Origin: DATBMA01 sp036555105
GTDB lineage: Bacteria; Actinomycetota; Acidimicrobiia; Spongiisociales; ZC4RG35
DNA: 19,043 bases
Assembly (NCBI GenBank): GCA_036555105.1
Contig: DATBMA010000077.1
Location: forward strand, 1-19,043
Direction of reading: 5' to 3'
Shown here: positions 7,002 to 12,629 of the stretch, piece after piece
How positions within the stretch are numbered: the stretch's first letter is position 1
Layout: each line of letters starts with the position of its first letter
Notes under the pieces: model-generated
The model's database searches: none
Seen by the model: only the letters and a program-made list of their open reading frames with translations
What the model was told of the DNA's origin: nothing
Made by a program: the position numbers and the translations under genes

Positions 7002-7409
7002 ATGGCGACAGGCACGGGGACCAAGGCCGATCCATGGCAGCTGACTACCCCCAGTGGGCAATCCAGCTACCAGATGTACAAGGACGAGGGCTCGGACCCG
7101 CCGGCACTGGTGTGCATGGTCGGCTCCACCGAGCTGCGTTACCAGTGGCGCTGCATCGAGGACTTGCACGCGATGCTCAAACAGCACGGCGATTGGATGC
7201 CTCTGGGCAATGCCGATGAGCAAAAGCCGGCGGCGGATGGCACTGTTGAAGCATGGGCTCGCTCAGCCGACAACCCGGTCGGCGGCTGGTACGGGATGAA
7301 GAAGGGGCTACGAGGAAGGTTCGGCAACTACGTCCCGCCATTGATGGAAGCGCTCGGTCTGGCGGAGGTCGAACACAACCCCCGCAACAACCGGATGCGG
7401 GCGATCTAG
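7002..7409 (+). CDS. conserved actinobacterial protein of unknown function (135 aa)
   Basis: I recognise this as a conserved family in actinobacterial genomes (start ATGTGTKADPWQLTTPSG, then PPALVCMVGSTELRY, DLHAMLKQHGDWMPLGNADEQKPA, SADNPVGGWYGMKKGLRGRFGNYVPPLMEALGLAEVEHNPRNNRM), possibly the family called DUF6855, but it has no function I can name. The strong conservation of Trp, Gly and Asn/Arg-rich segments suggests an enzyme or binding protein. It is soluble, with no signal peptide or membrane segment. The ATG at 7002 is preceded by a consensus AAGGAGG; an upstream ATC/TTG extension to 6981 would place the ribosome-binding site inside the gene and is rejected. It follows the DUF3892 gene by 37 bases and is convergent with the NmrA-like gene, 24 bp away. 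Confidence 0.8.
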   Translation: MATGTGTKADPWQLTTPSGQSSYQMYKDEGSDPPALVCMVGSTELRYQWRCIEDLHAMLKQHGDWMPLGNADEQKPAADGTVEAWARSADNPVGGWYGMKKGLRGRFGNYVPPLMEALGLAEVEHNPRNNRMRAI

Positions 7410-7433
7410 CCGGACGCAATCGGGCGATCTGAG

Positions 7434-8294
7434 CTATTTGGTTAGATGCCTCCAGAGGTCCGGGTCGCGATTCAGCGACTCGAAGAGAGTGGCGGCTGGG
7501 TGCCCGCTGAGCCTGGCGACGTCGTCCGAAACCGTCTCCATCTCACCTGCGGCGATGGCGGTGTAGGTGCTGATCCATCCCTCCACCTCCCAGGCGGGGG
7601 CGTCGTAGACGGCCCGGGATTCCCAGGCCTCTTCGATCGTTTCTTCCAGGTAGACGACCCCGACTCCGCATACCGTCGAGAGGATGGAGGCCGTCTCCTC
7701 GAGGGTTATCGCATCGGGTCCGGTGAGGTCGTATGTGATCCCCGTGTGGCCACCTTCGGTCAGGACCTCGAGTGCGACGTCGGCAATGTCATCGCGGGAG
7801 ACCCAAGACACCCGCCCTGCCCCGGCCGGGCCCTTGATGGTGCCCCCCACCACAAGGTGGGGCGCGACATCGGCATACAAGCTGTCCCTCAGGAATGTGT
7901 GCTCCATCCCGCTGGCCCTGATGAGCTCCTCCGTGTGGAAGTGGTCACGGGCGAAAGTGAAAGTCGCTTGCGGGCCTGCGTTGAGGAACGAGAGATAGAC
8001 CACCCGATCCACTCCCGCCTCCACCGCTGCTCTCACCGCGCTGCGATGGTGCTCGATCCGGTTGGCGTGCTCGCGTCCGGAGACCAGCATGAGGGTCTCC
8101 ACCCCGGCCAGGGAGGCAGCCATCGCCTTCTCGTCCTCATAGGAGGCCAGCCTGACGGGCGCGTTGGGCAGGTTCGGGGCCTGTGAGGGATGGCGGACGA
8201 TCAGGACAGGGTCGATGCCTGACGCCGACAGCCGACGGGCCACCCGGCCGCCGATCCCACCTCCTGCGCCGGTCACGGCGATCGGGCCCGGCAT
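7434..8294 (-). CDS. NmrA-like / atypical SDR NAD(P)-binding protein (286 aa)
   Basis: The Rossmann motif VTGAGGGIGGRVARRL (residues 7-22) opens the protein, followed by VLIVRHPSQ after the second strand, VETLMLVSG, and RVVYLSFLNAG, which takes the place of the classical SDR active-site region. The pattern ARDHFHTEELIRASGMEHTFLRDSLYAD is typical of NmrA/quinone oxidoreductase-2-like atypical SDRs (SDR_a5-type), which bind NADP(H) and act either as quinone reductases or redox sensors. The catalytic Tyr-xxx-Lys pair of classical SDRs is absent (HFHTE replaces it), as in the NmrA group. The start ATG 8294 is 17 bases downstream of the MarR stop and also has its own TACGGT box six bases before it. 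MarR next to a redox Rossmann protein suggests a redox or xenobiotic stress role; this is inference. Confidence 0.85.
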   Translation of the reverse strand: MPGPIAVTGAGGGIGGRVARRLSASGIDPVLIVRHPSQAPNLPNAPVRLASYEDEKAMAASLAGVETLMLVSGREHANRIEHHRSAVRAAVEAGVDRVVYLSFLNAGPQATFTFARDHFHTEELIRASGMEHTFLRDSLYADVAPHLVVGGTIKGPAGAGRVSWVSRDDIADVALEVLTEGGHTGITYDLTGPDAITLEETASILSTVCGVGVVYLEETIEEAWESRAVYDAPAWEVEGWISTYTAIAAGEMETVSDDVARLSGHPAATLFESLNRDPDLWRHLTK

Positions 8295-8300
8295 GCCGCG

Positions 8301-8306
8301 ACCGTA
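8301..8306 (-). promoter_or_regulatory. -10 box TACGGT, internal leaderless promoter of the NmrA-like gene
   Basis: On the minus strand TACGGT is followed by CGCGGC and ATG 8294. The box sits in the 17-base gap after the MarR gene, so the gene may be transcribed both with MarR and alone. Confidence 0.5.
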
Positions 8307-8311
8307 GCGGG

Positions 8312-8779
8312 TCAGCCGCGGGAGAGGACCTTGCGCTGCAGGATCGTGAAGGCCCGATCGACCTGCTCGAGCTCACGGGCGGTGAGTTTGGCGAGGGTGC
8401 CGGCCATCGCCTCGACGCGCCGCGCCCTGCCTTCTTCGAGGAGGCGCTTGCCATGGTCGGTGGCCTGGACCATCACCACCCGGCGGTCCTTGTTGGATCG
8501 GCGGCGCTTGGCCAAGCCCTCCTTGGCCAGTGCGTCGACCAGCTTGGTGATGGCGGGGACGGAGACCTGCTCGATCTCGGCCAACCGCGAGATCGAGAGC
8601 GGGCCGGCGAAGACGAGCACGGAGAGGAGCGAGGCCCGTGGCCCTGACAGGCCGGTCTCCACGTCCACCGTCCGGATGATTCTGAGCAGCCTGAGGGCGA
8701 CCGAGTGCACCCGGTTGGCGGCTTCATGCAGGGCGTCGGCGGGCAGGCGATCGGGGACGTCGGGAATTGACACCTTCAC
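8312..8779 (-). CDS. MarR-family transcriptional regulator (155 aa)
   Basis: The winged helix-turn-helix is plain: GLSGPRASLLSVLVFAGPLSISRLAEIEQVSVPAITKLVDALAKEGLAKRR covers helices 2-4 (residues about 43-95), and SNKDRRVVMVQATDHGKRLLEEG is the wing with the conserved DxR (Asp98, Arg100). Flanking N- and C-terminal helices would form the dimer interface. MarR proteins usually repress their own and a neighbouring operon and release DNA when a phenolic or oxidant ligand binds. The divergent VOC gene and the NmrA-like gene behind it are the obvious targets. A GGTTA-N5-TAACC repeat sits between the divergent starts. GTG 8779 is preceded by TAACCT and exactly six bases, so the mRNA is probably leaderless; no Shine-Dalgarno is visible. 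Confidence 0.93.
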   Translation of the reverse strand: MKVSIPDVPDRLPADALHEAANRVHSVALRLLRIIRTVDVETGLSGPRASLLSVLVFAGPLSISRLAEIEQVSVPAITKLVDALAKEGLAKRRRSNKDRRVVMVQATDHGKRLLEEGRARRVEAMAGTLAKLTARELEQVDRAFTILQRKVLSRG

Positions 8780-8785
8780 TTAACA

Positions 8786-8815
8786 AGGTTAGTGTTTAAC
8801 CCAATCAAATACAAT
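8786..8815. promoter_or_regulatory. divergent marR / VOC promoter with MarR-type operator
   Basis: The inverted repeat GGTTA-GTGTT-TAACC (8787-8801) overlaps the leftward -10 box TAACCT (minus strand, 8791-8786) that ends six bases before GTG 8779. On the plus strand the -10-like TACAAT (8810-8815) lies just beyond the repeat and would start transcription near 8822, immediately before the GGAAGGAG ribosome-binding site of the VOC gene. The repeat would cover the leftward -10 and the rightward -35 region, so one bound MarR dimer could block both directions. Confidence 0.6.
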
Positions 8816-8832
8816 GAAATGGAAGGAGAGCC

Positions 8833-9222
8833 ATGGGCCAGATATCGGGCATCGGTCAAATCCATATCAGCGTTGACGACCTAGACCAGGCAGTGGCGTG
8901 GTACCGAGACGTGCTTGGCCTCGACTTCCTCTTCCAGGTGCCCGGCCAGCCGATGGCCTTCTTCGACTGTGGAGGGGTGAGGCTCTATCTGGGCAGGCCC
9001 GAGAACGAGAGCTTTCGCTCGCGACCGATTCTCTACTACCAGGTGGACTCGATCGACGATGCCCACCGCGAGATCGGGGCCCGTGGGGCGGTGTTCGGTG
9101 GCGAGCCGCACGTCGTGCACAACGACGGGCACTCGGAGTTGTGGATGTGCTTCACCAACGACCCCGAGGGCAACGCAGTGGCGCTGATGGAAGAACGGCA
9201 TCTGCCGGGTCAGGAGCACTGA
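8833..9222 (+). CDS. VOC (glyoxalase/bleomycin-resistance-type) protein (129 aa)
   Basis: A single vicinal-oxygen-chelate module pair is visible: first beta-alpha-beta unit IGQIHISVDDLDQAVAWYRDVLGLDFLFQVPG with metal-ligand His11, and the second half LYYQVDSIDDAHREIGARGAVF through FTNDPEGNAVALMEE, where the last Glu is the usual second-module ligand. Members include glyoxalase I, fosfomycin/bleomycin resistance proteins, epimerases and dioxygenases. The substrate is not evident; the short length favours a homodimeric binding or lyase/isomerase protein. ATG 8833 has a good GGAAGGAG ribosome-binding site. It is divergent from the MarR gene across a shared operator, so it is probably derepressed together with it. 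Confidence 0.88.
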   Translation: MGQISGIGQIHISVDDLDQAVAWYRDVLGLDFLFQVPGQPMAFFDCGGVRLYLGRPENESFRSRPILYYQVDSIDDAHREIGARGAVFGGEPHVVHNDGHSELWMCFTNDPEGNAVALMEERHLPGQEH

Positions 9223-9241
9223 GCCGGGTCAGCCGACGGAG

Positions 9242-9352
9242 AGCTCGGCCTCCGAGCCCGGGCTTCGACTCGATCTCGGCCGCTTCGCCCAACTCCGAGA
9301 GCTTGGAGCGGATGCGGCGAATGTAGGCACGGACGTATTCGCGCTGGTCCTG
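9242..9352 (-). pseudogene. probable relic of an OmpR/PhoB-type response-regulator C terminus
   Basis: In the 133-bp gap between the VOC gene and the DUF1353 gene, the minus strand reads QDQREYVRAYIRRIRSKL, then SELGEAAEIESKPGLGGRA. This matches the recognition helix and wing of OmpR-type winged-helix DNA-binding domains, where typical members read like EYVRxYIRRLRxKL ... IxTxPGxGYR. The conserved Tyr of GYR is replaced by Gly. It has no start codon, receiver domain or upstream winged-helix portion, and it follows directly, in frame, after the tandem stops TAG TAA of the DUF1353 gene. It looks like the surviving 3' end of a deleted regulator gene. It may also be a chance resemblance. Confidence 0.45.
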
Positions 9353-9355
9353 TTA

Positions 9356-10075
9356 CTAGAACTCCCGCATTCGGGGAGGTTTCGGTAGCTCCACTCCCCG
9401 GTTGCCGGGCTTGACCTTGCGGAAGAGGGTCAGCAACCACTCCAGCCCCCGGTAGACCCATGAGGAGAAGAACACTGTTGTGGTGGCGGGCCCGAGCACC
9501 AGCAGCCCGTAGCCGGCCGCGATCGCCGCCACCCACTGCGATCCCCACAACCAGGCGAAGAGCACCGGGCCCAGAGCGGCGAGGATCGAGATCTCCCACG
9601 CCCGGGTCCACAGGCCGTATACGAAGGCCACGGTCCCGGCCGCCGCCAGCAGCAGCCACAGGACGACGGTGGCCACCCCCCATGCCGACGCCCTGAATCT
9701 GGTCCACATGGTGACGGCCGCCCACATCAGGGTGCCCCGGAGCCATGGCACGCCAAGGTCCTCCATCGCCACCCGGAAGGTGCGATCCGCATCGGGCCGG
9801 GAGATCGGGGGAGTGAGCTTGCCGCCCTGTTCGATCAGGTAGTCGTGGAGCAGGGCGGCGGGGGTATGCCGGCCATAGCGGCTGGCGAACCACTGCAGTG
9901 CCGCCGGGATGGAGGCGAGGTCGGTGTTGGTCAGCGCCTGCACCGGCACCACCCATTCGCTTCCGTTCTGCGGGTGCACGTATCTGAAGGGTTGCTGCAG
10001 GGCAAAGGTCGTATCCGAGACCTGCTCCAGCACGAAGCGGGGCGGGCCCGGTCCGTCGGCCGAGTAGAACGGCAT
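9356..10075 (-). CDS. DUF1353 domain protein with membrane segments (239 aa)
   Basis: The N-terminal ~120 residues match DUF1353: FVLEQVSDTTFALQQPFRYV, then VVPVQALTNTDLASIPAALQWF (the family's T-D-x-A-S-I-P signature), the HDYLI box after RYGRHTPAALL, and DADRTFRVAMEDLGVPWLRGTLMWAAV. DUF1353 is a family of unknown function found in bacteria and phages; the conserved Asp and His residues suggest a catalytic or metal site. The C-terminal half adds about three hydrophobic helices (VVLWLLLAAAGTVAFVYGLW, then ILAALGPVLFAWLWG, then AAGYGLLVLGPATTTVFFSSW) and a basic tail, so it is a membrane-tethered version. ATG 10075 is chosen because it begins the DUF1353 part; the longer reading to 10258 runs over the YHS gene and is not protein-like. 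It is divergent from the YHS gene, 23 bp away. Confidence 0.75.
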   Translation of the reverse strand: MPFYSADGPGPPRFVLEQVSDTTFALQQPFRYVHPQNGSEWVVPVQALTNTDLASIPAALQWFASRYGRHTPAALLHDYLIEQGGKLTPPISRPDADRTFRVAMEDLGVPWLRGTLMWAAVTMWTRFRASAWGVATVVLWLLLAAAGTVAFVYGLWTRAWEISILAALGPVLFAWLWGSQWVAAIAAGYGLLVLGPATTTVFFSSWVYRGLEWLLTLFRKVKPGNRGVELPKPPRMREF

Positions 10076-10086
10076 GTGCCACCGTT

Positions 10087-10092
10087 TAGTCT
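10087..10092 (+). promoter_or_regulatory. -10 box TAGTCT, leaderless start of the YHS gene
   Basis: TAGTCT is followed by TCCACG and ATG 10099, the six-base leaderless spacing. It lies in the 23-bp gap before the divergent DUF1353 gene. Confidence 0.5.
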
Positions 10093-10098
10093 TCCACG

Positions 10099-10269
10099 AT
10101 GGACATGCACGAGGACGAATCGGGCGAGGCCATCGATCCGGTGTGCGGTATGAGGGTCGATCCGGCCACAGCCAAATACCAGACGGAGTACCAAGGGACG
10201 ACCTACTACTTCTGCGGGCCGGGGTGCCTGCGGGCGTTTGAGTCGAGTCCCGAGCCATACGTCGCTTGA
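10099..10269 (+). CDS. YHS-domain small protein (56 aa)
   Basis: A 56-codon gene runs from ATG 10099 to TGA 10267-10269. After a short acidic, His-containing start (MDMHEDESGEAI) it has the complete YHS domain: DPVCGMRVDP (residues 13-22), the central Tyr/Thr strand (KYQTEYQGTTYYF) and CGPGCLRAFESSPEPYV (39-55), with the three conserved cysteines Cys16, Cys39 and Cys43. YHS domains bind metals, often copper or iron, and occur at the ends of copper P-type ATPases and in small stand-alone proteins. A metal-binding or metal-sensing role is inferred. A TAGTCT box six bases upstream suggests a leaderless mRNA. Its 3' end overlaps the -35 box of the following MerR-type promoter. Confidence 0.85.
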   Translation: MDMHEDESGEAIDPVCGMRVDPATAKYQTEYQGTTYYFCGPGCLRAFESSPEPYVA

Positions 10270-10296
10270 CTTCAACTCAGGTTGAACTTCTAGGGT
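10266..10296 (+). promoter_or_regulatory. MerR/SoxR-type promoter-operator of the LLM oxidoreductase
   Basis: The -35 box TTGACT (10266-10271) and -10 box TAGGGT (10291-10296) are 19 bp apart, longer than the usual 17. Between them lies a perfect dyad, TTCAAC at 10271-10276 and GTTGAA at 10281-10286 with TCAG in the middle. The dyad centre is 2.5 bp upstream of the spacer centre, the same offset as in the SoxR-type promoter. Stretched spacers with such a dyad are the signature of MerR-family activators, which untwist the DNA when they sense metal, oxidant or drug. The -10 ends seven bases before GTG 10304, so the message may be leaderless. No MerR gene is in the window. Confidence 0.72.
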
Positions 10297-10303
10297 GACA
10301 TGA

Positions 10304-11101
10304 GTGGCTCACCCCATTCGGATCGCAGCTCAGATCCACCCACAACAAGGTGAATACGCAGGGCTGAGGCGCGCTGCCACCCAGGCAGAGGAGCTCGGCT
10401 ACGACCTCCTCTACAACTGGGACCACTTCTTTCCGTTGTACGGCAACCGGCATGGGCCCCACTTCGAATGCTGGACGATGCTGGCGGCCTGGGCCGAGCA
10501 GACCAGCCGCATCGAGCTTGGAGCCCTGGTCTCATGCAACTCCTACCGCAACCCCAACCTGCTGGCCGACATGGCTCGCACCGTCGACCACATCTCCAAT
10601 GGGCGTCTGGTGTTAGGGATCGGAAGCGGATGGTTCCGGCACGATTACCAGGAGTACGGGTACGAGTTCGGTGACGCTCCCGGCCGCCTGCGCAACCTGA
10701 GGCGCGATCTGCCGATCATCGAGAACCGGCTTGCAAGCCTCAACCCGCCGCCAACCCGCCGTATCCCGATACTCATCGCCGGGGGCGGGGAGAAGGTGAC
10801 CACCCGGCTGGTGGCCCGCCATGCCGACAGCTGGCATGCCGGCTTCCCCGATGAGCCGTCCGAAATGGAGCCGAAGGTGGCCGCCCTCAAGAAGTGGTGC
10901 GAGGAGATCGGTAGGGACCCAACAGAAGTCGAGTGGGGACTTGGGGTGGAGCCCGAGGACTTCGACCGGTTCCTGAAGAAGGATGCCGAGGCCTACGCCG
11001 AGATGGGCTTCACCCAGTTCACGCTGGGCTTCAACGGGCCCGAGTGGGAGGTCGGCCGCGGCCGCCCGTGGCTCGCCTGGCGCGACGCGATGAACTCCTA
11101 G
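10304..11101 (+). CDS. LLM-class F420-dependent oxidoreductase (265 aa)
   Basis: A luciferase-like monooxygenase-fold enzyme of the F420 type: IRIAAQIHPQQGEY at the first strand, AEELGYDLLYNWDHFFPLYG, IELGALVSCNSYRNPNLLADMARTVDHISNGRLVLGIGSGWFRHDYQEYGYEF (the family's long conserved middle segment), RIPILIAGGGEKVTTRLVARHADSWHAGFPDEPSEMEPKVAALKKWCEEIGRDP and a C-terminal GFTQFTLGFNGPEW. The enzyme should use reduced F420 (or FMN) for hydride transfer; the substrate is unknown. GTG 10304 is the start; the ATG at 10300 is out of frame. Expression is probably controlled by a MerR-family activator through the promoter just upstream. The gene ends tail-to-tail with the phosphodiesterase gene, their stop codons sharing one CTAG tetranucleotide. 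Confidence 0.9.
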   Translation: MAHPIRIAAQIHPQQGEYAGLRRAATQAEELGYDLLYNWDHFFPLYGNRHGPHFECWTMLAAWAEQTSRIELGALVSCNSYRNPNLLADMARTVDHISNGRLVLGIGSGWFRHDYQEYGYEFGDAPGRLRNLRRDLPIIENRLASLNPPPTRRIPILIAGGGEKVTTRLVARHADSWHAGFPDEPSEMEPKVAALKKWCEEIGRDPTEVEWGLGVEPEDFDRFLKKDAEAYAEMGFTQFTLGFNGPEWEVGRGRPWLAWRDAMNS

Positions 11102-12135
11102 ATACCGAGCCCGGCCCGAATCGCCCCCGCCCAGGCGGCCGCCTCCGGCACCGACCCCAATTGCTCGGCGATGGCGGCAACGGCCGGGTGGCCACCCGAT
11201 ATCAACGCCAGTTGATCGCGGGTGTGCTCGCCGCCGTGCAGGCCCTTGACCGGGAACCCGTCGGTGGCGCCGAACCAGCGTCCTGGCTCCGACCAGGCCA
11301 GGTACTGGCCCTCTCCCACCGTGGTCCAGCCGGCCAGGCCATCACAACCCGACATCCAGTCCGGTGAAGCGGTCCCGACCAGGGCTGCGTCGCCCTCATC
11401 GACCACGATGGCCTGTGCCCCCGCCGACTCGGCCCTGGCTCGCAGATCGACCGGGGGCCGGTCCAGGGCAGTCACCTGGTCGTGGTCGCTGGCCACCATG
11501 AGGATGGTGCGATCCCAATCCGGAGCCAGCGCCTCGTTCACCTGCCGAAGGCGGCCGTCGAGCGATCGGTAGGCCTCCGCCGCCTCGGGGCTGTCGGGAC
11601 CAAAGATGTGGCTGTGTGTGTCGATCGAACCGAAGTAGCCAACCACCAGATCGGCCGATCCGGCCAGCGCTGACTCCAGCCGGGGAAGAACTTCGTCGTC
11701 GTGGGGGTAGCCGAGAGGGTCGAGCTGCATCTGGGAATCGAGCTCTCCGTCCGGCGGCCAATGTCGGTTGGCAGCTCTCGCTCCCATCACCCCGACCAAA
11801 TGGTGGTCGCCCAGGATGGCCTCGGTCTCCATACCCGCCGCTTGGCACGAGTCGAAGATCGTCGGCGCCATCGGGCCGACCTGGAAGGCGGGCAGCACGG
11901 TGCCGTCTCTGATCACGTGGTTAGTGAAGATCCCGTGCCCGGCGGGCCCGACCCCGGTCGCGAAGGTGGCGTGGTTGGGATAGGTGGAGCTGGCCAGAAC
12001 CGACCGTCCCACCCTTGCCCCGGCCCCGCGATCCGACCAGTCCCAGATCGCGGTGCTGTTCTTGCGGTCGGCCCGCTTCAGAGCGAAGGCGTCCAGGATC
12101 AGGAAGACGACCCGGGTCCGGGCCGCCGGTCTCAC
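11098..12135 (-). CDS. type I phosphodiesterase/nucleotide pyrophosphatase-like protein (345 aa)
   Basis: The alkaline-phosphatase-superfamily metal site is complete: Asp15 in VVFLILDAF, nucleophile Thr51 in ASSTYPNHATFATG, Asp172 and His176 in GSIDTHSHIFG, Asp217-His218 in VASDHD, and the final His in HGGEHTRDQ (300-304). This order matches the PF01663 type I phosphodiesterase family (two zinc ions, Thr nucleophile). The physiological substrate is unknown; phosphodiesters, pyrophosphates or phosphonates are possible. No signal peptide is visible from the chosen start. GTG 12135 is selected because it forms a GTGA overlap with the stop of the DsrE-like gene upstream and starts two residues before the first strand; the 33-codon extension to 12234 lies wholly inside that gene. 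The two genes are therefore translationally coupled. Confidence 0.87.
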   Translation of the reverse strand: MRPAARTRVVFLILDAFALKRADRKNSTAIWDWSDRGAGARVGRSVLASSTYPNHATFATGVGPAGHGIFTNHVIRDGTVLPAFQVGPMAPTIFDSCQAAGMETEAILGDHHLVGVMGARAANRHWPPDGELDSQMQLDPLGYPHDDEVLPRLESALAGSADLVVGYFGSIDTHSHIFGPDSPEAAEAYRSLDGRLRQVNEALAPDWDRTILMVASDHDQVTALDRPPVDLRARAESAGAQAIVVDEGDAALVGTASPDWMSGCDGLAGWTTVGEGQYLAWSEPGRWFGATDGFPVKGLHGGEHTRDQLALISGGHPAVAAIAEQLGSVPEAAAWAGAIRAGLGI

Positions 12136-12536
12136 AGGGTGATCACATGATCCGGGGGATTGCCGGCCAGGGCGCCATACAGGTCGGGGAAACAACCCAC
12201 CGTCACTCCGACGACGGTGTCCTTGACGTTGCACTCAGCCGGGCTGGAGCGGCCCCAGCCGGTCACCGGGTCGCACCAACGGGGCTCGCCCTCGGCCAGG
12301 TTGCGCTCCAACGCGCACATGTCGCACATCATCAGGAGCATGCCGTTGGCAGATGCCACCTTGGCCAGGCGCTCACCAACCGGGTCGCCCTGGCGCAGCA
12401 CGTAGTTGTTGTCGTCGAAGAAGAACATCCCCACCACTTCCACCCCATGGACCCCCGCCTCGAGTTGGGGGAGGATCATCTGGGCCAGCTTGTAGCTGGC
12501 GGCGCGAGGGCTGGCGAAAACGTATGCGACCTTCAA
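12132..12536 (-). CDS. DsrE/SaoD-like sulfur-relay-type protein (134 aa)
   Basis: The alpha/beta pattern MKVAYVFASPRAASYKLAQMILPQLEAG, then GVEVVGMFFFDDNNYVLRQGDPVGERLAKVASANGMLLMMCDMCALERN and VGCFPDLYGALAGNPPDHVITL is the DsrE/DsrF-like fold. It closely recalls proteins named DsrE-related SaoD; that name is from memory and held loosely. Five cysteines are present (71, 74, 88, 102, 115), with CDMC (71-74) and GCF (115) in the places where DsrE-type proteins carry persulfide-accepting cysteines. A sulfur- or selenium-carrier role is therefore possible. It starts at TTG 12536, with an AGGT ribosome-binding site five bases upstream. Its stop overlaps the GTG of the phosphodiesterase gene, so the two products are made together. 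Confidence 0.7.
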   Translation of the reverse strand: MKVAYVFASPRAASYKLAQMILPQLEAGVHGVEVVGMFFFDDNNYVLRQGDPVGERLAKVASANGMLLMMCDMCALERNLAEGEPRWCDPVTGWGRSSPAECNVKDTVVGVTVGCFPDLYGALAGNPPDHVITL

Positions 12537-12581
12537 CGCGACCTCACTCGCTCGGGGAGGGCGAGACTAGGCCGGGAAATA

Positions 12582-12603
12582 CCAACGGCTCTCAAGTCGT
12601 TGG
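12582..12603. repeat. inverted repeat / possible hairpin before the VOC gene at 12630
   Basis: CCAACGGCT at 12582-12590 can pair with AGTCGTTGG at 12595-12603 (nine pairs, one of them G-T) around a CTCA loop. It sits 26 bases before the TTG at 12630 and 46 bases from the divergent TTG at 12536. As RNA it would form a compact stem in the 5' leader of the VOC gene; as DNA it could be an operator between the divergent genes. No T-run follows, so a terminator is unlikely. Confidence 0.4.
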
Positions 12604-12618
12604 GGAAGCGAGCACTTC

Positions 12619-12624
12619 AAGGAG
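12619..12624 (+). promoter_or_regulatory. Shine-Dalgarno AAGGAG deciding the TTG start at 12630
   Basis: AAGGAG is followed by CCCCA and TTG 12630, which opens exactly at the conserved first strand of the VOC protein (IASLNHAVLFV). The longer in-frame reading upstream to 12015 runs antisense through two other genes. Confidence 0.7.
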
Positions 12625-12629
12625 CCCCA

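Noticed and set aside
9210..10082. A 290-codon minus-strand frame overlapping the DUF1353 gene
   Set aside because: Gly/Arg/Pro-rich shadow; the overlapping frame holds the DUF1353 signature and the membrane helices.
10076..10258. Longer N terminus for the DUF1353 protein from 10258
   Set aside because: The extra 61 codons are antisense to the YHS gene, which has three conserved cysteines and a DPVCGM motif, and the extension has no protein-like features.
12015..12629. N-terminal extension of the VOC gene to 12015
   Set aside because: It runs antisense through the phosphodiesterase and DsrE-like genes, is low in protein-like composition, and a TTG with AAGGAG at 12630 fits the family start.
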